Below are positions 1-7,387 of a stretch of 64,000 nt of DNA, piece by piece (position 1 is the first letter of the stretch; every line of letters starts with the position of its first letter). The position numbers and the translations under genes are program-made. The notes below the pieces were generated by a model. It saw only the letters and a program-made list of their open reading frames with translations. It ran no database searches and was not told the DNA's origin. Source of the DNA: an uncultured Lachnospiraceae bacterium. GTDB taxonomy: Bacteria > Bacillota > Clostridia > Lachnospirales > Lachnospiraceae. The stretch covers positions 62,001 through 126,000 of the forward strand of contig CAJTYM010000004.1 in assembly GCA_910583835.1 (NCBI GenBank). Reading direction: 5' to 3'.

Positions 1-771
1 CATATGGGCAATGATTGCAATGATGCCCGCAAAATTCACTACCCCAAGAATAATTAAAGCCCCAAAGTAACTCTTCACCACTTTCATGCTCTGTGTACCT
101 ATCTCCACACGCTCAATTTTGCCCTCTAACTCTTCCAACAGCGTCTGGATATTGCGGTAACATTTCACATTCTCCCTGTGAATCTTCTCCCCGAGCTCCA
201 ATTTTACCTCTTCTAGCTTCTGAGCGCCCTCCTCATCATCCTTGGGCGCCTCGGCTAATTTCTCCAGTTCCGCCTTTATCTTGGTCAGGTCAGCAGAAAA
301 AGATTCCAATGTCTCTTTCATGGAGTTTGTCTGCTGTTCCAGCTTCTCCGAGGTTGACACTGAAAAATCCTGGATTTTTTTATCCATCTCTGCCAGACCC
401 TGGCGGGAATTGCTGTTTACCTCTGCCAGACCCTGGCGGGAATTGCTGTTTATCTCTGCCAGCTGCTCAGAAATCTGCTCTTCCAAGGTATTAATTTCAC
501 CGCTTATGCTCTCATCTATCGTGCGCATCTGCGCATCCACACGAGAAATCAAGGCATCTATCTGAACCCTCACATTCTGTGTGAGTTTATCCGCTTCTTC
601 CTGTTTCCCATCCAGAATCTCCTGAAGGTTCTTAGCCTTCTCTTCTTTCTCTTCCAGCTGTCCTTCGAGTTCTTCCACCTTGCTCTCCTTTGTCATCATC
701 AGATTATGGAGATACTTGGCTTTTTCCTTAAATTCGTCAATCTGTTTTAAAAAAAAGTCTTCCTTTTGCAC
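1..771 (-). CDS. Coiled-coil protein with C-terminal membrane segment (3' end outside window)
   Basis: The minus-strand frame is open from a GTG at 771 to the window edge, giving at least 257 residues; the stop lies beyond position 1. The only in-frame start after the upstream TGA is this GTG, with a GAAAGG about 13 nt upstream, which is a weak site. The protein is rich in Glu, Lys, Gln and Leu with heptad-like spacing over residues 1-200 and so is probably a long coiled coil. The last visible residues form a hydrophobic stretch (LIILGVVNFAGIIAIIA), probably a membrane anchor. Residues around 107-128 carry an 11-residue tandem duplication. I do not recognise a family; a role in envelope or chromosome organisation would be a guess. 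Confidence 0.7.
   Translation of the reverse strand, partial: MQKEDFFLKQIDEFKEKAKYLHNLMMTKESKVEELEGQLEEKEEKAKNLQEILDGKQEEADKLTQNVRVQIDALISRVDAQMRTIDESISGEINTLEEQISEQLAEINSNSRQGLAEVNSNSRQGLAEMDKKIQDFSVSTSEKLEQQTNSMKETLESFSADLTKIKAELEKLAEAPKDDEEGAQKLEEVKLELGEKIHRENVKCYRNIQTLLEELEGKIERVEIGTQSMKVVKSYFGALIILGVVNFAGIIAIIAHM
388..453. repeat. 33-bp tandem duplication inside the coiled-coil gene
   Basis: Positions 388-420 and 421-453 are almost identical 33-bp units, differing in the last base or so. On the minus strand each encodes the same 11 residues (NSNSRQGLAEI/V), so the reading frame is kept. It looks like a recent in-frame slippage duplication. Confidence 0.9.
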
Positions 772-864
772 TTTAATATCATATCCTTTCTTATGTTTAT
801 GGATATCATTGTATCATTAGAACAGGCTTTTTGCAACAAGCGGTATTAATTGCCGCAAAACACG

Positions 865-1539
865 TTATACATTCTCTATCTGCCAGTCGATGGGTTCAAT
901 GCCGTTCGACCGGAGGAATTCATTTGCCTGGCTGAAATGCTTACAGCCAAAAAATCCGCGGTACGCTGACAAGGGACTTGGATGCGGCGCTTTCAGAATC
1001 AGATGTTTGGGATTATCAAGCATAGGAATCTTGCTCTGCGCAGGTTTGCCCCACAACATATAGACAATGGGACGGTCCTGCTCGTTAACTGCGCGGATAA
1101 CTGCATCTGTAAACTGTTCCCAGCCTTGCCCCTGATGAGAAAACGCCTTGTGTGCCCGAACGGTCAGCACCGTGTTGAGCATCAGCACTCCCTGGCTTGC
1201 CCATTTTACCAGATAACCATTGTTCGGTATCTCACATCCCAAATCATCCTGGAGTTCTTTATAGATATTCTCCAGAGATGGCGGAATATCCACCTCAGGC
1301 CTTACAGAGAAACACAGCCCATGCGCCTGCCCTTCGTTGTGATAAGGGTCCTGCCCCAGTATCAGCACTTTCACCTGGCTAAGCGGCGTCAGATGCATGG
1401 CGTTGAAAATATCGTCTGCCGGTGGATAGATGACCCTGGCGCTATATTCTTCTTTGACAAATTTATATAGGCTGGCATAGTAAGGCTTCCTGAATTCCCC
1501 GCCAATTGCCTCTACCCAGTCATTCTGCAGCATTCCCAT
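865..1539 (-). CDS. ung: Uracil-DNA glycosylase, family 1
   Basis: This 224-residue protein removes uracil from DNA to start base excision repair in the cytoplasm. The water-activating loop GQDPYHNEGQAHG (Asp64) and the HPSPLSAYRG minor-groove loop (His186) of family 1 enzymes are both visible, and the length is normal. The ATG at 1539 is preceded by AAGGAGG at good spacing. It lies downstream of hisF in the same direction, separated by a strong hairpin, so it may have its own promoter or rely on partial read-through. Confidence 0.97.
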   Translation of the reverse strand: MGMLQNDWVEAIGGEFRKPYYASLYKFVKEEYSARVIYPPADDIFNAMHLTPLSQVKVLILGQDPYHNEGQAHGLCFSVRPEVDIPPSLENIYKELQDDLGCEIPNNGYLVKWASQGVLMLNTVLTVRAHKAFSHQGQGWEQFTDAVIRAVNEQDRPIVYMLWGKPAQSKIPMLDNPKHLILKAPHPSPLSAYRGFFGCKHFSQANEFLRSNGIEPIDWQIENV

Positions 1540-1587
1540 CCGTTATTCCTCCTTAGTTCAATGTTACTTCTTTGAAAACCGATAGGA

Positions 1588-1630
1588 GACCTAAGGCATC
1601 CTCCCGCTTACGCGGGTCCCTCCTTAGGTC
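1588..1630 (-). terminator. Strong hairpin after hisF (possible terminator)
   Basis: GACCTAAGG (1588-1596) pairs with CCTTAGGTC (1622-1630), and an inner CCCGC/GCGGG stem lies at 1603-1616. It starts at the hisF stop codon. The downstream T tract is weak (TCGGTTTTC), so termination may be partial. Confidence 0.5.
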
Positions 1631-2390
1631 ATATTCTCACCGAAACCCCTCTTTTCGCCAAATAGTCCTTCAGCGCCAAGATTTCCAGTTCTTTATAATG
1701 GAACAGCGATGCCGCCAATGCCGCCTCCGCCCCGCCCTCTGTCAGCGCTTCGTAGAAATGTTCTTCCTTGCCGGCGCCGCCGGACGCAATGACAGGGACG
1801 CGGACACTGTCTGCAATCGCCCTGGTCAGTTCCAAATCATAACCCGCCTTGGTCCCATCGCAGTCCATGCTGGTCAGCAGGATTTCACCAGCGCCCATGC
1901 GCTCCGCACGGACTGCCCACTCCACGGCATCCAGTCCGGTATCAATCCTGCCCCCATTCTTATAGACATTCCACCCGCTGCCATCCGCTCTTCGCTTGGC
2001 ATCGATAGCGACCACCACGCACTGGCTGCCAAACTTATCCGCGGCATTGCCAATCAGTTCCGGCGTATTGATGGCAGAGGAATTGATGGAAATCTTATCC
2101 GCCCCTTCACGGAGCAATGACTTGAAATCCTCCACCGTGCGTATGCCGCCGCCCACCGTAAAGGGAATAAAGACGGTCTCTGCCACTCTGCGTACCATGT
2201 CAACCACCGTATTCCTCGCATCTGAGGAAGCCGTGATATCCAAAAACACAACCTCATCCGCCCCAGCCTTGTCGTAAGCGGCTGCCACAGCTACCGGATC
2301 CCCGGCATCCTTGAGGTTTACAAAATTGACGCCTTTGACCACACGCCCAGCATGCACGTCCAGACAGGGGATAATACGTTTTGTAAACAT
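1629..2390 (-). CDS. hisF: Imidazole glycerol phosphate synthase, cyclase subunit HisF
   Basis: HisF is the (beta/alpha)8 barrel half of imidazole glycerol phosphate synthase. It uses ammonia from HisH to turn PRFAR into IGP and AICAR in histidine synthesis. The 253-residue protein begins MFTKRIIPCLDVHAG; the catalytic aspartates are Asp11 and Asp130 (VVVAIDAK), and the phosphate loops VGGGIR and ASGGAG are present. It starts 3 bp after hisH ends, consistent with translational coupling. No other his genes are next to the pair, so the histidine pathway must be split in this genome. Confidence 0.97.
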   Translation of the reverse strand: MFTKRIIPCLDVHAGRVVKGVNFVNLKDAGDPVAVAAAYDKAGADEVVFLDITASSDARNTVVDMVRRVAETVFIPFTVGGGIRTVEDFKSLLREGADKISINSSAINTPELIGNAADKFGSQCVVVAIDAKRRADGSGWNVYKNGGRIDTGLDAVEWAVRAERMGAGEILLTSMDCDGTKAGYDLELTRAIADSVRVPVIASGGAGKEEHFYEALTEGGAEAALAASLFHYKELEILALKDYLAKRGVSVRI

Positions 2391-2393
2391 CGG

Positions 2394-3008
2394 CTACACC
2401 TCCCCTATGCCGGCAAAATTGCGCAAAATCTGCAGGCCCACGCTGCTGCTCTTCTCTGGATGAAACTGGCAGGCAAATACGTTATCCTCTTCCACAGAAG
2501 CATGGATTCGGACACCATACTCCGTGGAAGCTTTCACAATCTCTTCCTTCTCTGCCCGCAGGTAATAAGAATGCACGAAATAGACGAATGCACCCTCCTC
2601 AATACCGGCAAACAGCCTGCCCTGATTCTGTAAATGCAGGGAATTCCAGCCAATATGCGGAATTTTAAGACCTGGCTTTGCCGGAATCTTTACAATCTCA
2701 CCATCTAAAATATGTAAGCCTTCCACGCCGCCATTTTCCTCACTGCCAGCAAATAAAAGCTGCAGCCCCAGGCAGATACCCAGAAATGGCTTCTTCCTCT
2801 GTACTGCTTCACGAATCACTTTATCCAGCTCATACTGTTTCAAACGCTCCATGGCTTCCCCAAAAGCGCCTACGCCTGGGAGGATTACTTTGTCCGCTGC
2901 CAGAATCTCTTTAAACTCCCTCGTAACGACAGCCTCCTCACCCAGATAACTGAGTGCTTTCTCCACGCTCTTGAGATTGCCCGCATCATAATCAATTACC
3001 GCTATCAT
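2394..3008 (-). CDS. hisH: Imidazole glycerol phosphate synthase, glutamine amidotransferase subunit HisH
   Basis: HisH hydrolyses glutamine and channels ammonia to HisF. The 204-residue protein has the class I amidotransferase triad: Cys79 in GICLGLQ, and His183 and Glu185 in QFHPEKSS; the LPGVGAFGEAM oxyanion-strand motif is also present. It sits directly upstream of hisF, and its start is 3 bp downstream of the stop of the acidic membrane protein, so the three genes are probably one transcription unit. Confidence 0.97.
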   Translation of the reverse strand: MIAVIDYDAGNLKSVEKALSYLGEEAVVTREFKEILAADKVILPGVGAFGEAMERLKQYELDKVIREAVQRKKPFLGICLGLQLLFAGSEENGGVEGLHILDGEIVKIPAKPGLKIPHIGWNSLHLQNQGRLFAGIEEGAFVYFVHSYYLRAEKEEIVKASTEYGVRIHASVEEDNVFACQFHPEKSSSVGLQILRNFAGIGEV

Positions 3009-3011
3009 ATG

Positions 3012-4652
3012 TTACTCCTCTGCATTGAGTCCAAGTCCGTCTATGATTTCGTATATCTCCAGCGTGAATTCTTCTTTCTCTCTGATTTTATACAATTCCC
3101 TTGCCTCGTCCAAAGTCATATGGTACTGCTTCTTCAACGCTTTCTTAAGCGTTGACAGCATCTTATCGTATTCCACCGCTGCTCCCGTAGCTGCGGCTTC
3201 CGTTGCATTCTTATCATATCTTCCCACGCCGAGAATCAAAGCGCTCAAGGCCTCTGCGTGCATATTCTGCTTCTTGTATACCCTGTAACTGTTAATCTGC
3301 TGCTGCACATATGCGGTAAGCCTTGCTTTGTTATACAGTTCCTCGTCCACAGGCTTCACCTTGGCTCCCTGGGTAAAGCAGCTGTATGCCTCCACATAGT
3401 TGCCTTGCTCATAATTCTCCCGCGCCTGTGCAACGCTGAGCATATATCCCACTTGGCTGCTGAAAAGATTAATCAGGATTACCAAGGATATTCCCACAAG
3501 CATAATGAGAATTACCGGACCCTTGGGAAGAGGCTTGCTGCGCTCAATTACCTTGATGTCTTTTTTCTTCTTCTCTTTCTTAGGCTTCGCTTCCTTCTCA
3601 GCCTTCGCTTTCGCCTTGAGAGCCTTCTTCTCTTCTTTGTCTTTCTTCTTCTGCTCTTTCTTCTCTGCCTTCTGGTCCGTTTTCTCTTGCTTCTTTTTCT
3701 CTTTGGCAGTTTCCTCATCGGCTAACTTCTGCAAATCTGCCTTGTCTTCCTCAGACAGATTCTCTACATCGGAAGCATCGATAATCTTGTCATCCTCACC
3801 AAAGAACACACGGCCTATCCTCTTGAAAAATCCTGGTTTCTTCTCTTTCGCACCTTCTTTGGCGTTGTCCTTTGACTTCTTTGCTTTTTTTGTTTTGGGG
3901 GCCTTGCCATCTCCTTCTGAAAGTTCTTCCTGCACGTCCGCAATTCCAGGGTCTTCCAGGTTATCCAGCCCCAGGCTCTCCAGCTGCCGTGCCAAATCTT
4001 CCATCCCAGAAACTCCTGTGGAAGATTCCATTTCCTCCTGCCCTGCGGCGGAAGCATCCAGCAGGCTATCGTCAAAGCCTTCCTCCTTAAAATTCTCCTC
4101 GTCTGCAGAAGACAAATCATCCACAGCTGCCGGCTCTTGGCTGTCATCACCCATTTCAGAAAGCATGTCAAGCAGTTCCTGGCTCGCATTGCCGGAATCA
4201 TAGGCATTCTCTGCATCCTCATCCAGCGTATTCACTTCAAAATCCTCTTCTGGCTCCGGTTGCGCATCAAGGTCCGCATACCCAGCTCCCACATCATTCA
4301 AACCAAAATCTTCATCATCAAAATTCTTCAAGGATTCCTCAATGGATAAATCCCTCCCATTGTCTAAATCGCCGGCTTCCTCCAAATCGTCCAACGTGCC
4401 GTTTTTGATATTGCTGACAATGCTGTCGATGTCGTCAAGATCAAAATCATCGCCACTTCCAGACCCTGAGTCACTATGAGATTTGGATTTGCTTTTTTCA
4501 AATGCTTTCAGAAAATCGTCTTCGTCATCGTCCGCAATAGGATCCCCAAATTGGCTGAAGAAATCGTCTTCCTCATGGTCAGTCTCTGATTCACCTTCCA
4601 CTCCCCGTAACAATTTGTCCAGGTAATCTTCTCTCTCGTTCAAAGATTCCAC
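3012..4652 (-). CDS. Large acidic/lysine-rich single-pass membrane protein, function unknown
   Basis: This 546-residue protein has four clear zones. Residues 1-250 are extremely rich in Asp, Glu and Ser. Residues 250-375 are a lysine-rich, probably disordered stretch with KKE/KEKK runs. Residues 379-398 (VILIMLVGISLVILINLF) form one membrane segment. Residues 405-546 are helical with a TPR-like spacing (YEQGNYVEAYSCFTQGAKV). The expected topology is a charged cytoplasmic N-terminus and an extracytoplasmic C-terminal helical domain, with no signal peptide. It is probably co-transcribed with hisHF, which does not explain its role. A TTGTGT/TATGAT promoter-like pair lies about 40-60 bp upstream. 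I do not recognise the family. Confidence 0.85.
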   Translation of the reverse strand: MESLNEREDYLDKLLRGVEGESETDHEEDDFFSQFGDPIADDDEDDFLKAFEKSKSKSHSDSGSGSGDDFDLDDIDSIVSNIKNGTLDDLEEAGDLDNGRDLSIEESLKNFDDEDFGLNDVGAGYADLDAQPEPEEDFEVNTLDEDAENAYDSGNASQELLDMLSEMGDDSQEPAAVDDLSSADEENFKEEGFDDSLLDASAAGQEEMESSTGVSGMEDLARQLESLGLDNLEDPGIADVQEELSEGDGKAPKTKKAKKSKDNAKEGAKEKKPGFFKRIGRVFFGEDDKIIDASDVENLSEEDKADLQKLADEETAKEKKKQEKTDQKAEKKEQKKKDKEEKKALKAKAKAEKEAKPKKEKKKKDIKVIERSKPLPKGPVILIMLVGISLVILINLFSSQVGYMLSVAQARENYEQGNYVEAYSCFTQGAKVKPVDEELYNKARLTAYVQQQINSYRVYKKQNMHAEALSALILGVGRYDKNATEAAATGAAVEYDKMLSTLKKALKKQYHMTLDEARELYKIREKEEFTLEIYEIIDGLGLNAEE

Positions 4653-4741
4653 CTCCGGTGCTTTTTCTCATACTGTACTTTTATCATAACACACTGTTTG
4701 CCAATACACAAGTGTAATACCATTGTTCAGCAATCTCAACA

Positions 4742-4899
4742 AACAGTTCAGCCCACGCCATTCGCAAAGACGCCTACGGCGTTTTCTCGCTGCTTTGCAG
4801 CTAACTTTGCTCAAAAAAGGCGTTCCCTCATCCAAAAAGAATTGTGCAAATTCTGTGCAAGCACAATTTACCCAATTCATTTCGGATGGCTGAACTGTT
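4742..4899. mobile_element. 158-bp MITE-like element with 12-bp perfect terminal inverted repeats
   Basis: AACAGTTCAGCC at 4742-4753 is the exact reverse complement of GGCTGAACTGTT at 4888-4899. Inside are further inverted repeats (TTGTGC/GCACAA around 4850-4866; GCCTACGGCG around 4772-4781). No credible coding sequence fits, although a 70-codon frame crosses it. It fills the gap between the UPF0210 gene and the acidic membrane protein. No clear target-site duplication is visible. Confidence 0.5.
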
Positions 4900-4902
4900 A
4901 AC

Positions 4903-6267
4903 TTAGTTCTTAAAGCTGTGTACCGGCGCCGGGATTCTTCCCTTACGGCTGACGAACGCCTCGCAGCTATGCCTGTTGACCGGCATCACCGGCGCATGTC
5001 CCAGCAAACCGCCAAATTCTACGGTCTCACCGATTCCTTTGCCGATGACGGGAATCAGGCGCACTGCCGTTGTCTTCTGGTTTATCATGCCAATTGCCAT
5101 CTCATCCGCGATAATGCCGGAAATCGTTGATGGCGGAACATCCCCCGGAATGGCAATCATATCCAGCCCCACAGAGCAGACGCAGGTCATTGCCTCTAAC
5201 TTTTCCAGAGTCAGCGCCCCGGCTTCCACGGCGTCTATCATTCCCTGGTCTTCGCTGACCGGAATGAATGCGCCGCTTAGCCCTCCCACGTAGGAGGATG
5301 CCATAATGCCGCCTTTCTTTACCTGGTCATTCAACAGCGCAAGCGCCGCTGTAGTGCCGGGAGCACCGGCATATTCAAGACCGATTTCCTGCAAAATCTC
5401 CGCCACGGAATCCCCGATGGCAGGAGTTGGCGCCAGGGATAGGTCAATGATGCCAAAGGGGATTCCCATTCTCCTGCTGGCCTCCTGTGCCACCAGCTGA
5501 CCGACACGGGTTATCTTAAATGCTGTCTTCTTAATCGTCTCGCACAGTGTTTCAAAATCCGCTCCCCGCACCTGTTCCAGAGCCTTTTTGACCACGCCCG
5601 GACCGGAAACCCCCACATTGATGATGGCATCCGCTTCCGTCACGCCGTGGAAAGCGCCCGCCATAAAAGGATTGTCATCTGGGGCATTGCAGAACACCAC
5701 CAATTTGGCACAGCCCAGGGAATCGTTATCCTTCGTATGCTCTGCGGTTTTTAAGATAATTTCTCCCATCAGCTTGACGGCATCCATGTCTATCCCGGTC
5801 TTAGTGGAACCAACATTGACAGAACTGCACACGCGCTCCGTCTCTGCCAATGCCTGGGGAATTGAGCGAATCAGGTTCTCATCCCCCATTGTCATCCCCT
5901 TTGAGACCAGTGCGGAATACCCTCCGATAAAATTCACGCCCACTGCTTTCGCCGCCTTATCCAAAGTCCTGGCAATTGCCACAAAATCCTCTGGCGTCCT
6001 ACAGGCTGACTGCCCAATTAAGGAGATAGGGGTCACGGAAATTCGTTTATTGACAATGGGAATGCAGTATCCCCGCTCAATCTCTTCTCCCGTCTTCACA
6101 AGATTTGCCGCCACTGATGTGATTTTCTTATAAATATTATCGTTTAGCTTCTGTAAATCCGCATCAATGCAATCGAGCAGGCTGATTCCCAGGGTAATGG
6201 TCCTTACATCAAGATTCTCCTGCTCTATCATTTTGTTGGTTTCGTTTACTTCCCAGATATTTATCAT
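4903..6267 (-). CDS. UPF0210 (PFL, DUF711) family protein
   Basis: This 454-residue protein belongs to the UPF0210/DUF711 family, often annotated as a PFL-like protein; its biochemical role is not established. Family-type segments seen include the glycine-rich GVSGPGVVKKAL, DLSLAPTPAIGDSVAEIL and SVGLDMIAIPGDVPPSTI, and the C-terminal end is complete. The ATG at 6267 has AAGGAG upstream. It follows the ACT-domain gene by 11 bp, the standard arrangement for this pair in Firmicutes, so the small ACT protein probably regulates or partners it. Confidence 0.9.
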   Translation of the reverse strand: MINIWEVNETNKMIEQENLDVRTITLGISLLDCIDADLQKLNDNIYKKITSVAANLVKTGEEIERGYCIPIVNKRISVTPISLIGQSACRTPEDFVAIARTLDKAAKAVGVNFIGGYSALVSKGMTMGDENLIRSIPQALAETERVCSSVNVGSTKTGIDMDAVKLMGEIILKTAEHTKDNDSLGCAKLVVFCNAPDDNPFMAGAFHGVTEADAIINVGVSGPGVVKKALEQVRGADFETLCETIKKTAFKITRVGQLVAQEASRRMGIPFGIIDLSLAPTPAIGDSVAEILQEIGLEYAGAPGTTAALALLNDQVKKGGIMASSYVGGLSGAFIPVSEDQGMIDAVEAGALTLEKLEAMTCVCSVGLDMIAIPGDVPPSTISGIIADEMAIGMINQKTTAVRLIPVIGKGIGETVEFGGLLGHAPVMPVNRHSCEAFVSRKGRIPAPVHSFKN

Positions 6268-6278
6268 TGCGCCGCTCC

Positions 6279-6563
6279 TTAAATTCTGTGCATTTTCTTA
6301 AAAATCTCTTCCCGCTGGCATTTGATATTTACGCCAATCTCCTCTCCCAACACCTCCAAATCCCTGGCACACTGGTCAAAAGGCTTATCCGCGTTCTTCA
6401 TGTCCGCAATCATCATCATATTGAAAAAATCCTGCACAATCGTCTGGCTGATGTCCAGCACATTGATCTGATGCTCCGAAAGATAGGTGCATACCCTCGC
6501 AATGATTCCTACGGTATCTTTCCCTACCACCGTAATGATTGTCCTGTCCGCATTTCTCTCCAT
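6279..6563 (-). CDS. ACT domain protein, UPF0237 family
   Basis: A 94-residue protein made of one ACT domain (TIITVVGKDTVGIIARVCTYL, then DISQTIVQDFFNMMMIADM). ACT domains bind small ligands, usually amino acids, and regulate partner enzymes. GGAGG lies 9 nt before the ATG. It is the upstream partner of the UPF0210 gene, the two genes being 11 bp apart. Confidence 0.92.
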   Translation of the reverse strand: MERNADRTIITVVGKDTVGIIARVCTYLSEHQINVLDISQTIVQDFFNMMMIADMKNADKPFDQCARDLEVLGEEIGVNIKCQREEIFKKMHRI

Positions 6564-6583
6564 TTCATTTTACCTCCAAACAA

Positions 6584-7381
6584 CTAAAACTCAATTACAT
6601 CCGATACCACATCACGCTTCGCCACATGGATGGGAAAATCTCCCGCATGGTATGGGTTATCCGCCATATCAATTTCCAGCCGCACCGTCTCATAGGCAAG
6701 CCGCTCATAATTATTCTCTTTGCTCAGATGGCCTAAAACTGCCATCTTGAATCCATCGTGGAGCACTTCACTCAAAAGCTGCCCTGACAGTTCGTTGGAC
6801 AAATGCCCCTTATCCCCCAAAATCCTTTGTTTCAGGTAGTAAGGGTAGGTTCCGACCTGAAGCATATGTACATCGTGGTTGGCCTCAAGAAGGAGCACAT
6901 CCAGATTCTGCAGTTTCTCTACAATATAAGCGTCATACCTGCCTAAGTCAGTCATCACCCCCAAAGATTTCCTGCCCTGCCGGAGCACAAATGCAGTCGG
7001 CTGGGCAGCATCGTGGGAGATGGCAACAGGGCTTACGCTAATGTCCCCAATGGCAAACTCCACATCCGGCCAAATCTCCCGAAACAGCTCCGGGGGGATT
7101 TCCCCAACGCTTTTGCATTTTAATACCGCCTCTTTCGTACCCTTGGTCGCATAGATTGGAATGCCATACCGCCTGGAAATCACTCCCAGGCCGCTGATGT
7201 GGTCGGAATGCTCATGCGTGATGAGGATTCCTCCCATCTCCCGGGTGGTATGCCCTATCTCACCAAGCCCTTCCTCTATCCGCTTTCCGCTGATACCGGC
7301 ATCAATCAGTAAATTCGTGCTGTCGGAAGCAGCAAAAATACAGTTCCCGCTGCTTCCGCTGGCAATGCTGCATAATCTCAT
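6584..7381 (-). CDS. walJ: Metallo-beta-lactamase fold hydrolase, WalJ/YycJ type
   Basis: This 265-residue protein opens with MRLCSIASGSSGNC, typical of YycJ/WalJ, and has the metal-binding motif THEHSDH (His56, His58, Asp60, His61). The family is a predicted nuclease linked to replication, repair and cell-wall homeostasis. In many Firmicutes walJ sits with walRK; here it follows polA and the CoaE-FtsA-like fusion, so the symbol reflects sequence type rather than context. Confidence 0.85.
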   Translation of the reverse strand: MRLCSIASGSSGNCIFAASDSTNLLIDAGISGKRIEEGLGEIGHTTREMGGILITHEHSDHISGLGVISRRYGIPIYATKGTKEAVLKCKSVGEIPPELFREIWPDVEFAIGDISVSPVAISHDAAQPTAFVLRQGRKSLGVMTDLGRYDAYIVEKLQNLDVLLLEANHDVHMLQVGTYPYYLKQRILGDKGHLSNELSGQLLSEVLHDGFKMAVLGHLSKENNYERLAYETVRLEIDMADNPYHAGDFPIHVAKRDVVSDVIEF

Positions 7382-7387
7382 GTCTTA

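Noticed and set aside
3505..4203. Ser/Phe-rich 232-codon frame opposite the acidic membrane protein
   Set aside because: It is the mirror of Lys/Glu codons; low-complexity composition and no start signals.
4668..4880. 70-codon frame inside the MITE-like element
   Set aside because: It has no homology I can recognise and crosses the terminal repeat; more likely chance.
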